Positions 1 to 9,500 of a DNA stretch of 64,000 nucleotides are shown here, one piece after another; position 1 is the stretch's first letter, and every line of letters starts with the position of its first letter. A program made the translations under genes and the position numbers. The stretch is from Parabacteroides faecalis (lineage in GTDB: Bacteria; Bacteroidota; Bacteroidia; Bacteroidales; Tannerellaceae): assembly GCF_022809355.1 (NCBI RefSeq), contig NZ_JAKZMM010000014.1, positions 31,839 to 95,838 on the forward strand, in the 5' to 3' direction. The notes beneath the pieces are model-generated. The model made no database searches, was not told where the DNA came from, and saw only the letters and a program-made list of their open reading frames with translations.

Positions 1-201
1 CTCAGAACATATACAAATTACTCTGTGCGCTTTAGTTAGACCTTTCTCCATAAAAGCAGCCAAGTTACTGCCTAATTTGATATTCCATCTATCTAAAATA
101 ACGTCAACTCCATTAGAACGCAATCTAGTTGCTAATTGCAAAACCCATTCTTTATGTTCATCATTATCATGAGAATATGAGATAAATACTTCTGGAATCA
201 T
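1..201 (-). CDS. TIR/SEFIR-domain protein, C-terminal part beyond window
   Basis: The first 67 codons of a gene that runs off the left edge; the ATG is at 199-201. The protein opens with FISYSHDNDEHKEWV, then LATRLRSNGVDVILDRW and a segment ending RVICICSE. This is the start of a TIR or SEFIR fold: beta-A FISYS, helix A, beta-B VDVILD, and the BB-loop region. Bacterial TIR domains often cleave NAD or make cyclic ADP-ribose signals in anti-phage systems; whether this one is catalytic cannot be judged because the usual glutamate would lie near or beyond the edge. It lies 48 bp after the 219-residue unknown gene on the same strand and is probably co-transcribed with the methyltransferase upstream. 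Family confidence is good; function is inference. Confidence 0.75.
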   Translation of the reverse strand, partial: MIPEVFISYSHDNDEHKEWVLQLATRLRSNGVDVILDRWNIKLGSNLAAFMEKGLTKAHRVICICSE

Positions 202-249
202 ATTAAGCGCGTTTTAATTACTAAAAACAATATTTTGAATTTATAAATC

Positions 250-909
250 CTAATCATTATCTATATATTCTAATTCAGTTCGTATAGAACTTAACAAGCC
301 ACTAAACCAATCGGATACTTGCTTACTTGATTCTATAGAGGTAGAATGAGTCATATCATCCTCCCATTTCCCTTTCATTGCAAAATGGAATTTTTTTAAT
401 GATGCGACTTGCTCTTTCTCTGGTTCAAGAATGGCCATAAATCCATTCTCGCCAAATTCTTTTGCATATTCATTAAAAGTATTTGCTACGGAAGTATCTG
501 ATGTTATATGCCAGTGAGGTTGTGGATGACAAATTTGTTCATTATCATAATCATCCCATTCTGCCCTAAATAGCTGAATAATTTTTTCGCTTAATGATTT
601 AAATACAGATATGGAGATTGAACACTGAGTAATAACAATATCTGCTTTTCTTTTTCCTTTAGGAACTCTAGAATCAAAAACAAACTTAACCTCAATATAA
701 AGATAATACCTACCAAACCAATGGCATACATCGACTTCAGAATCAGCATCTCCATCTAATCTATTGACAGCCTTAAAACTTCCAATATTATTAAATATCA
801 GAAGTTTATGACCGTCTTTTTTGTATGTTTTTAATAGGAAACCATTTCCAATAATTAGCTTGCACTTTTCATTTAAGTTCGGTATAAGTTTATCATAATC
901 CTTTATCAT
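250..909 (-). CDS. unknown protein between a DNA methyltransferase and a TIR gene
   Basis: 219 residues with no family I can name. There is no signal peptide or membrane segment, so it is probably cytoplasmic. The most distinctive feature is a histidine-rich stretch HPQPHWHIT near residue 130, preceded by FRAEWDDYDNEQ, which could be a metal-binding or hydrolase site, but this is only a visual impression. The start codon overlaps the end of the upstream methyltransferase gene by 17 bp, so the two are almost certainly translated from one message. The TIR gene follows 48 bp later. The conserved-looking position suggests an accessory or sensor role in the same system; this is inference from context only. 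Confidence 0.6.
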   Translation of the reverse strand: MIKDYDKLIPNLNEKCKLIIGNGFLLKTYKKDGHKLLIFNNIGSFKAVNRLDGDADSEVDVCHWFGRYYLYIEVKFVFDSRVPKGKRKADIVITQCSISISVFKSLSEKIIQLFRAEWDDYDNEQICHPQPHWHITSDTSVANTFNEYAKEFGENGFMAILEPEKEQVASLKKFHFAMKGKWEDDMTHSTSIESSKQVSDWFSGLLSSIRTELEYIDND

Positions 910-3235
910 ATTCTACTCCAAACAATGTTTTAGCTAGTTCGTTAATTCGTTCTGAATAAAAGTATGAGCCATCTTCAGAAATTGCCTTCCCAAGTGCAAC
1001 TAATTCTAAATATAACCTCGATTCTCTGAGCCCGAGATTATTAACATTTGGGATCGGTATTGAATTGGTGTATTTCGCGGCGAAGTCATACCAATCTCCA
1101 CCAGCCAATTGTCTAGCGTATATAGAAAGTAGTTTTTCAAATGAAGAACTTGAAAACAGGGCAAGATAAAAGTAGTAATCGGATTGCTTAAATTCTTTTT
1201 TAGGAATCCAAGCATATCCCCGTTCAATCACATAATTTCCTTTTACATCAAGAGAAAATGATTTGGTAGTTCCAAATTCAGTTGAAACTAAACGGCACTC
1301 TTTCTTTAGAAGCCACTCTCTATGACGACTTAAAGCCCACCAATAATGTTTATTATTTAATGAAGAGCGATTCTCTAATTTGTTCTTGTGTTTTATTAAT
1401 CTCTGAAACGTATTAGGGCATTCAACTTTTAGCTGTTCTTCAGATGTTATAATTAATCCTGAATTATCATATGGAAACCATACATAATTCTTAGCTTTTA
1501 ATTTGGAAAATGAGATAGCCTCATTATCAATGGATTTTCTATAATATCTTTTCTCATTGGTTGACAGTTTTTCATATTCATCTGATCCAATGATAAAAAT
1601 ATCATTGCCTCCAGTTCTAATCCCTTGCTTTACAGTGAAAATAGATTGAAGTCTTACAAGATGTCCATTCAAAAGTGCATCATTCAATTTATCTTTGAAA
1701 AGTGCATCTTGTTTTGAAACAATTTTCCAAGATCCTTGAGCGTCGGGATATGAAACAGGCGAATAAATACTATATTTTTTTGTGTCTTTTTCAATTAGGC
1801 CACTCGCTTCTATTTTTCTTAATGAACATAGAGCTTCTTGTGCAACTCCATTTTCATTTCTGCACCATAATAATTTAGGTGTTACAAAAACTTCTGTAAG
1901 TTTCTGACCTACGTATAAACTCACGTCAGTTAAAGCATTATCAAAAATAAAATTACCTAGCTTTGCTGCAAAATAAGGATGAATTTCTTCTTTTAATTGA
2001 TTCCGAATTCCTTTATAGGCATCTGATTCAAACAAAGAAGTTGGTGTTACACATCCTAAAATACCATTGTCAGGTAATGCATCAATCGCTTTCTTAAAGA
2101 ATGCAATAGCTTGATTAGGTTTTGATACTTTTTCTGACAAACAGCTTGACACAATTTCTCTTTGATTCTTATTTAATAATTCCCAAGAAGCAAAAGGTGG
2201 ATTCATTAGTATTATATCATTATCAGTTCCCCAATTTTCTACCAATGAATCTTGAACGAGGCGTAAATCAATTGACAACTTATCATGCCAAATGTTTTCT
2301 TTTTCATAATTCAATAAGAATTTAGATGTACTAATAGCGCTTTCTGAACAATCCCAACCTTTTATAGTAATGTGTCCATTATATTGCTTATCATATAGTT
2401 GCTTTAATACTTCCATCAAGAATTCGGCTGAACCACAAGCTGGATCAAAAATTGTAATATTTTCCTGATCTAAATTCCTTCTTTTTAAACATTGTTCTAC
2501 AACGCTCCTAGCGACATACTGTGGAGTATAGTGCGAACTGGAGTATTCTCTTGATGAGGTTATAATTTTACTACTTATATCTCCAAACAAATCCCTGTCT
2601 GAGTAAAAAGTTTGAACAACCCTATGCGCTTCTTGAAAGATAGGCCCGGAGCAATGTCTAAGTATTATACCTAAATCAGGTTTAGCTTTTCCTATTCCAT
2701 TTTTAAGTTCATCAACAAATACTTCAAATTGATTTGGAAGCCTTACATTTGCAATAGCCCATTTTTCATAATCTAAATGATTTAGGTCATTCTCAAGAGA
2801 TATTAAAAGGGTATATAATAGGTTAAGTGCTTCTTGAGGCGAATTTTTTTCGCGAGTAATATTCCTCATCTTTCGGAATAAATTAATCACGAATGGAACG
2901 ACATCGTTACCAGTATAATATGTCTGTTTACCTAAATAATTGTAAAATGCGATAATATTGTTTTCAATGTCATTAATTTTTATTTTTTCTGGATTAGATT
3001 TTAGCCAATTATATATTATAACACGATTGTCTGCAACAGCTAAATAATTTTTTGTATTTGCAGACCATGCATATGAATTAAACTGATCTATGTCATTGCC
3101 AGGATTTAAATCAATGCAAAAATCCTTCTGCCCACCATTTAATAAAGCGTATTTATCTCTATTAGTAGGCTTTATGTACATGGGAAATAAGCCAAAATTC
3201 TTCCGCCAACTATTAATGTCTCTTATATTAAACAT
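893..3235 (-). CDS. N6-adenine DNA methyltransferase with its own recognition region
   Basis: About 780 residues. The SAM-binding motif I, DPACGSAEF, is at about residues 264-272 and the catalytic motif IV, NPPF, at about 345-348, which defines a gamma-class N6-adenine methyltransferase of the HsdM/Eco57I type. The N-terminal 230 residues are not recognised. The C-terminal third (around the QGIRTGGNDIFII stretch and the later QLAGGDWYDFAAKY stretch) resembles the TaqI-type target-recognition region, so it may methylate DNA without a separate specificity subunit. The longer reading frame starts at a TTG; the ATG at 3233-3235 is preferred. It sits 195 bp downstream of the other methyltransferase gene, with a minus-strand promoter -7 element in the gap, and may therefore head its own transcript with the unknown and TIR genes. 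No nuclease motif was seen. Confidence 0.85.
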   Translation of the reverse strand: MFNIRDINSWRKNFGLFPMYIKPTNRDKYALLNGGQKDFCIDLNPGNDIDQFNSYAWSANTKNYLAVADNRVIIYNWLKSNPEKIKINDIENNIIAFYNYLGKQTYYTGNDVVPFVINLFRKMRNITREKNSPQEALNLLYTLLISLENDLNHLDYEKWAIANVRLPNQFEVFVDELKNGIGKAKPDLGIILRHCSGPIFQEAHRVVQTFYSDRDLFGDISSKIITSSREYSSSHYTPQYVARSVVEQCLKRRNLDQENITIFDPACGSAEFLMEVLKQLYDKQYNGHITIKGWDCSESAISTSKFLLNYEKENIWHDKLSIDLRLVQDSLVENWGTDNDIILMNPPFASWELLNKNQREIVSSCLSEKVSKPNQAIAFFKKAIDALPDNGILGCVTPTSLFESDAYKGIRNQLKEEIHPYFAAKLGNFIFDNALTDVSLYVGQKLTEVFVTPKLLWCRNENGVAQEALCSLRKIEASGLIEKDTKKYSIYSPVSYPDAQGSWKIVSKQDALFKDKLNDALLNGHLVRLQSIFTVKQGIRTGGNDIFIIGSDEYEKLSTNEKRYYRKSIDNEAISFSKLKAKNYVWFPYDNSGLIITSEEQLKVECPNTFQRLIKHKNKLENRSSLNNKHYWWALSRHREWLLKKECRLVSTEFGTTKSFSLDVKGNYVIERGYAWIPKKEFKQSDYYFYLALFSSSSFEKLLSIYARQLAGGDWYDFAAKYTNSIPIPNVNNLGLRESRLYLELVALGKAISEDGSYFYSERINELAKTLFGVEYDKGL

Positions 3236-3278
3236 ACCGTGCACAATAAAAAACAATATATTGCAAGTTAATATATTG

Positions 3279-3286
3279 CAAATATA
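3279..3286 (-). promoter_or_regulatory. possible -7 promoter element for the second methyltransferase module
   Basis: Read on the minus strand this is TATATTTG, a match to the Bacteroidota -7 consensus TAnnTTTG. It lies about 44 bp upstream of the ATG at 3235. No good TTG -33 element is seen at the usual distance, so this is only a possible weak or activated promoter. Confidence 0.35.
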
Positions 3287-3327
3287 CTTAGAATCAGGTA
3301 AACTCCTTTATTTAATATAGTTTTTTT

Positions 3328-3366
3328 GTATCTTTTAATTTTATCAGAGATAAAATTAAAAGATAC
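3328..3366. repeat. perfect 17-bp palindrome between the two methyltransferase genes
   Basis: Arms 3328-3344 and 3350-3366 are perfectly complementary over 17 bp with a 5-base loop (CAGAG). It is AT-rich. On the minus strand, the direction of the genes, the stem is followed by a run of A rather than T, so it is not a standard intrinsic terminator for the upstream gene. It could be an attenuator, an mRNA-stabilising hairpin or a protein-binding palindrome. Confidence 0.6.
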
Positions 3367-3430
3367 ATTAGTAGCCTGTGTGATACAATTTTCTATAGTT
3401 TTTTAGTTGTGCTAGTAAAAACAGAAGCTT

Positions 3431-6400
3431 TTACCTACGATACAGTTTATCTACCATGTTATCTAAATTCTCGATAATTTTATTTGCATTTTCATTTTTT
3501 GCTTTTAATGAAATGATCTGATTCACTAAATCCTCAATTATTTTTCGCTCTTTAAGAGTAGGTATAATAATGGGAAGTGGCTTAAGTTTTTCTAATTTGA
3601 CTTGTGGAAATACTCTATTGCCTTCTTTTACATTTTGCTCATATATATTTCTTATATATTTTGAATTTAACAATCCACATAGATACTCATATGATAGTTT
3701 ATCAGTATACTCTGATTTAATTATTCCTGCTTGAATACTACGTCCAAACCAAATTCCTTTATAATCTACTGCACATATAGGATGAGAGGCTGTTTGTCTC
3801 CACAATAATTTGGGAGATATGCTAAAATAATGCTTATTCAGAATTACACGTTCTCCGTCTCTTAATGAAATATTAGGACGGCAGAATCTTGATGTATGAT
3901 TAGATATATTAAAACTATCAATATCAACACCCTTCCAAAATTCAACATCTAACGATGATTCTTTTTCTCCTTCATATAGGAGTCTTGAACTTAAATCAGA
4001 TTTTCCTTTTTGTGAAAGTCCCACTTTAACTCGTTGGTAATTTATACCTGCATCTTTGAATTTAAGGATGGAGCCCAATTCTATAATGTTCTGAGGAAAT
4101 AGTTTAAGTTCTTCAATAAAAGAGTTATTTAGTGTTGTCTTCCAATATTCTTGTGGAATATTCTTAAATTTAATGTCACTTAATATTTCCTTAGAGTTTT
4201 GAGCTGTAACAATATGTGTCAAATCAGCAAAAGATGTTACGGTATGAGTTTCTGCAAAGCATTTACATAAACAAATTGCCACAGGAACTACAGCATCTAT
4301 AAATATATTCTCACCTAAATCTATGATTTGGGCTATGTTAAAATTTAATAAAACTCTTCTTAAATCCCCATAACGAGGTTGACGCAAAAATGTATTAGGT
4401 GTTATGTAACAAAGTATACCACTATTTCGACAAATAGACAATCCAAAATTATAAAAGTATTTATAGATATCTTTATATCCATGTGAAGTGTTAGGATACA
4501 ATTTCTCATATAAGTAAATTAAATCATCAATATTGGCTCCATACGGCGGATTACCAATTACAATATCAAAGCCATTCCTGTTATCATTACGATTGAAGAC
4601 ATCACTAAACCAAGTGTGCCAGAGGAAGAATTTATCATTTTCGGCAAGATTGATTTGTTTCAGTTCATGGAGAATAGTAGAGTTGTAGTATTGTGCCTCT
4701 AGTTGTTTTTTGATGGTGCCCGAAATCTCTTGTTGTAGTTTTACCTTTTTGTCATGCTCGCTACAAGAATAATATGCCAATAGCAGATGTGAGACTGTTT
4801 TTTGCAAACGGTTTTTCTCATTATCGAAAAGCGAGATTTCCCCTTTATCTTTCTTGTGTTCCTTTTCATAGGTAAGTTTGCTTAAGTCCACACCCATGAA
4901 ACTTTCAATAAGCGAGTTACCCTGCATAATCTTATAGTCGAGATTGGGCAATGGTGATGGAGTCTCCTCATCTACCACGATGGAGAGCCAAAAACGTAAG
5001 CGGGCAATATCAACTGCACCTTTCTCAATATCTACTCCATAGATATTGTTTTGGATAATGCTCTTTTTGATTTCGGCACGGTCATAATAATCGCCACTCA
5101 AAACCTCACGACAATGTAACAGTTCATTAAGTAAACCCATAGGAAATGCTCCTGAACCAATGGCGGGGTCACAAATCTTCACCTCTTCAAGTGCTGTAAG
5201 AAGTTTCGGTTTCTTATTCTCTGGAATATCCTTAACTCCCTCTTCTGGTGAAAGTACGAATTGACGAATTTTGTCTTTTGCTATACTTGTATTGGTTTCG
5301 AGGTAGGCAATAAGTGACTCCTGACACATATAGCGTACAATCTCTTTCGGTGTGTAGAATGCTCCTTTGTCCTTGTTGTCTTCAAGTAAGTTTTCGAAGA
5401 TTTTACCCAACATTTCTGGATCTACTCCCACTTCGGCATCGTTGGGGTCATTCTCGTCAATGGTAAAGTTGTATTCACTGAAGAATTGGAACAAGCGTTT
5501 GAAATAATCAGCAGGGAAACGACTTTCGGGTTCGTCTTCCTTATCACGCTCAAATAAACCACCATTTAGGTATGGAATATCTTTCCATTCATTAAGTAGT
5601 GATTTATCCCAATCGTAATCGGCAAACAGGGCTGCACGCTCGGCAGGTTTAGTGTTCAAGATACCGAAGAATAACGGTTCAAGCACTGAGTCGAGATAAT
5701 CGTTTTTGTACGGTGAGTTCTCAAACATATTCTGCATATAGTTGAGGTCGCCACATATCCAACCTTTGCGTTGCAAGAAATGAAGGAAGGTGATGCGACC
5801 CATCATCTTCTTTACATAATCACGGATTTTCTTTTCGTTGTAGTCAAACGCTCCCATCAATGCTGCATTGGGCTCACTAAGTCTTTTCTCTTCCCACTTA
5901 CTGCCCACCTTAACAAAACGCTTACCTGTAATATATTGGATAAAGTCGGCGTATTGCTCGCGATATCTGTCGAAGAACTCATCAGAAAGGGCTTCAACAG
6001 AGAATGCAGATTTCAAATTTTCAAATGAAATACCTTTTTTCTTTAAGAAGTTGAAACGCTCAATAGGCGTTCTGTATAGCAAATCATCACTACCAAAAAC
6101 GTATGTATATCGTTTAGGCGATGTCGCTTCTCCCTTGATATCACAAATAAATGACAAACGCCAATGGTCGCCACTATCAAATACCACCAATGCGGCATCA
6201 AACTCCCCCCAAGTCGGATTGATGAATGACTTTACAAGATTGCGTAGCCCTATACGCCTGTTTGCAACAGAGCCTTTTGTAATATTGTAATGAAATAAAC
6301 CGATACGATAACTGTCTGTAGTATCTATATTTCCCAAATAGTAACCATCATCAGAGGTGCTTCCTATGATCCTTTCTGGTTCTTCTTTCAATTCGGTTGC

Positions 6401-6496
6401 ATTGAAAAAATATTGTAGGAAAGTGTACCACTGAGTCAGATTGAAAGATGATCGGAATAGTTTTCTCAAAATATCCGGTGTATATGTAGCTGTCAT
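3431..6496 (-). CDS. Eco57I-like N6-adenine DNA methyltransferase, partner of the PLD-helicase
   Basis: 1021 residues. Motif I reads DPAIGSGAF at residues 443-451, after a GAFYTPKEIVRYMC segment typical of Eco57I and HsdM enzymes; catalytic motif IV reads IGNPPYGA with NPPY at 649-652. The C-terminal 250 residues look like a TaqI-type specificity region. The N-terminal 200 residues resemble those of large type IIG proteins, but I see no clear PD-(D/E)xK nuclease signature. The start lies 8 bp after the end of the helicase gene, so the two are one translational unit. Known pairs of SNF2 helicase and Eco57I-type methylase act in restriction-like phage defence; here the methylase would mark self DNA while the PLD-helicase acts on unmarked DNA. 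That division of labour is inference. Confidence 0.88.
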   Translation of the reverse strand: MTATYTPDILRKLFRSSFNLTQWYTFLQYFFNATELKEEPERIIGSTSDDGYYLGNIDTTDSYRIGLFHYNITKGSVANRRIGLRNLVKSFINPTWGEFDAALVVFDSGDHWRLSFICDIKGEATSPKRYTYVFGSDDLLYRTPIERFNFLKKKGISFENLKSAFSVEALSDEFFDRYREQYADFIQYITGKRFVKVGSKWEEKRLSEPNAALMGAFDYNEKKIRDYVKKMMGRITFLHFLQRKGWICGDLNYMQNMFENSPYKNDYLDSVLEPLFFGILNTKPAERAALFADYDWDKSLLNEWKDIPYLNGGLFERDKEDEPESRFPADYFKRLFQFFSEYNFTIDENDPNDAEVGVDPEMLGKIFENLLEDNKDKGAFYTPKEIVRYMCQESLIAYLETNTSIAKDKIRQFVLSPEEGVKDIPENKKPKLLTALEEVKICDPAIGSGAFPMGLLNELLHCREVLSGDYYDRAEIKKSIIQNNIYGVDIEKGAVDIARLRFWLSIVVDEETPSPLPNLDYKIMQGNSLIESFMGVDLSKLTYEKEHKKDKGEISLFDNEKNRLQKTVSHLLLAYYSCSEHDKKVKLQQEISGTIKKQLEAQYYNSTILHELKQINLAENDKFFLWHTWFSDVFNRNDNRNGFDIVIGNPPYGANIDDLIYLYEKLYPNTSHGYKDIYKYFYNFGLSICRNSGILCYITPNTFLRQPRYGDLRRVLLNFNIAQIIDLGENIFIDAVVPVAICLCKCFAETHTVTSFADLTHIVTAQNSKEILSDIKFKNIPQEYWKTTLNNSFIEELKLFPQNIIELGSILKFKDAGINYQRVKVGLSQKGKSDLSSRLLYEGEKESSLDVEFWKGVDIDSFNISNHTSRFCRPNISLRDGERVILNKHYFSISPKLLWRQTASHPICAVDYKGIWFGRSIQAGIIKSEYTDKLSYEYLCGLLNSKYIRNIYEQNVKEGNRVFPQVKLEKLKPLPIIIPTLKERKIIEDLVNQIISLKAKNENANKIIENLDNMVDKLYRR

Positions 6497-6504
6497 AAAA
6501 ATAT

Positions 6505-9500
6505 TTACTTAAATGATTCTGATATAATGATTTGAGGATTAGAAATATCTTGGGCATCATGGCGTTGTTCTTTGTCCATCGTCTGATATTCTCCAAGTAA
6601 TTCCGATATTTTGTTTTGCAAGCTATATTCGTCTTGCTTCATTTTAGAACGGTCGTTTTTGTACTCTCGTGATAAAGCCTTCAGATAGCGGGGAAGTTGG
6701 GCATATATACCCTCATTGATGTATCCCATCAGTACATCGCATTTCGATTTCAGCTCACAGTCGGTGGTTATTTGCTTAATGGTCCGCAGAAATTTATTAG
6801 CTTCAAGCGAAGTCTTGTCAAGGTCTGTGCGATTGATAGATGATGTATCTGCAGCCTCTACATAATCGGTTGTATATTGAGCCAATGCGCTATTGACATG
6901 TTTGTAGTGTTGTTTCTCATTAGTAAATTGTGATGGTTGTTCTTCGGGCCTTGCTTTGAGATACTTTACTGCTTCTAGGAAGTCAATAATTTCAATACCA
7001 GTTTGAGTAGCCAGATAAAACTCGGTCTTGACATTGGAAGAAACAAAGATGACTGACTTTCCACTATGCTTTCCCGTATCACGTATTACTCTGCTCTTCA
7101 TTGGCAAAGCCTTAATCTTGTGATATAGTTTACGGTCTCTCTTGTAGAGCTCACGCACTTCACGCAATAGGGCAATTTTCTTATCGATACTGTCCTTTAC
7201 ATTGTTGTCAAACATTTGGAACTCCTTTACAATCTCTTCCTTAGAGTAGATTTGAGCATCTTCGCCAAATGCTGAGTGAAACCCCTGTAATTTAACAAGA
7301 GCGTTTTTATAGAGTTGAATTTCCTTGTCGCCCTGTTGCGATGGGTAGAACATATAGTTATAGATATTCGTAGCAACAGAACCGATACGGTTTACACGAC
7401 CTATACGCTGCATTAAACGTGTGGCATTCCAAGGCGAATCGTAATTGACAATTACATTGGAACGATGCAAGTTCACACCTTCGGCCAATACATCAGAAGT
7501 AATAATGATGTTGTACCTCATTGAATTACTGTCAAAATTGGCATCGAAATTCTCTTTGATAGTCTGTCCCAAACGGTTGCGGTTGCTTGCTGTTACCATC
7601 AAAACATCTGTGCGACCAATCTCTTTTGTTAATCTATCGTATAAGTAATTCAATGTATCGACACTTTCAGAGAACAACACCAATTTGCCAGATGGATTGA
7701 TGGTCGTATCAAAAAAGACATTAGTAAGGTTTTCTCGGAACTTGTCAAACTTCGGATCATCATTCTCTTTCGCCCAATCTGCATTGAGTTGCTCCAATAT
7801 CTCACGATCATGATGGAGCATTTCAAGAAAATCAGAACTAAAAGCATTGGCTGGGAAGAGAATATCTTCAGTTGCATATCCTTTTGCAATGGCATACTCG
7901 ATAATTTCATCAAGTTCCATATTCTTTGCTTGCAGGTCTTTCACCTTCAAATCGGGGGCGATGATCACCTTGTCCTCATCGAACATCTTAATCATATCAG
8001 TTGTAATACGAAGAAGTGTTCGAAGCGACTTCTTGAAAGCATAGAAACTACTTTCCAATCTCTTTACCATATGAACACGGTAAATGGCAGCCAATGTCTG
8101 ACCAATATGTACAGCATTCTTATACTTGCTACGATATTCAGGTTTCAAAAACTCAACAGCACGATAGCGGGCATAGGTTAGTCCCTTGCCTTCTGGATTT
8201 TCATCCGTTTTCCCATCAGTCAATTGCTTAAGCGTCTCATAGAAGCGGTTGCTTGTATCTGAGCCCATTACATACTCCAATTCATTCGGTGGTAGAATAT
8301 TTGGGAATATGATACCCTGTGATTTAATATCTGCCTTATAATCGGGATCGTTGAGTATATTGTTGCGTGTACGGCGTACTGTTACCTTATCAATAACCTT
8401 ACTACGTATCTGCTCATAGATTTTATCCACCTCAGCAGTAACATCACGCTGGTCACGCTCCCGCATCAATCTCTTATATTCATAGATAAGCGGAGCAAAG
8501 AAACCTTTGAGGTTGGGAACTCCGTCAATGGTACAGTTTTGGCTATTTTGGAACAATAGTAACTGATTCTGTAAATCATCAGGGCGGTTGTTGAGCGGTG
8601 TCGCAGAAAGAAGCATTACCTTCTTTTGAGTGCTTTTCAGCAAGCCCATATTCAGGCAGGGGGATTTGCATATCTTTTGCAACTCATCATATTTGCCAGA
8701 ACTGTCGCTGCGGAAACTATGGGCTTCATCGACAATGATTAAATCAAATTCCTCTTTGTCCTTGTAATTGTCTTTACTTTCAAGAACCTTTGACAGACTG
8801 CCATTAGTAATGAATTGAGTTTTCTTGTATATTCCGAAAAGTTTGAATGTATTTCGCCAGTTATCTTCCAATGCAGGGGGATATACAACGAGGATATTGG
8901 TGTTTTTACCGTTAGCCTCTACAAAACGTTTGGCTATCATTGTTGCAATCATAGTCTTTCCTAACCCCACGACATCAGCAAGGAACAAACCATTATGCTG
9001 CATCAGCATCTGATATCCCTGAATAACGGCATCTCTCTGATATTTCAAATCCTTGACACCATCAGGCAGCTGAATGGAGAAGTCATCTTCCACTTGGTCG
9101 CCAAATGTATCAATAAGTACTTTGATGTATAGTTCGTAGGGAGTAGGCTGATAGCCCAAGTATGTATTCTTTCTATACTCTTCAATATCTTTTGCTGTCA
9201 ATGGAACAGCTTCGTTCCATAAAGCCCAAAATTCATCTGAGCAATACTTTACATCATCAAAGTCCTTCATTGCCACATTGAGTTCGTACTGTGGAAGCTG
9301 TTTGATCCCCAAGCCCGAATCAGAGATATTGGAAGAACCCATTATTACCCAACCATCGCTATTCTCGCTATGGTTTTGTGGCAGGCATAAGTAAAATTTA
9401 GCGTGCAGATTTTTGGTTGCATGAATACGCATTTGCAAACGTCCGGAAACAAGGTCTTCACACATCTGCAATATGCCTTCCTCTACTTCGGGAGAATATC

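Noticed and set aside
7445..8181. Plus-strand open frames across the helicase gene
   Set aside because: They are antisense shadows without promoter, start site or recognisable protein features.
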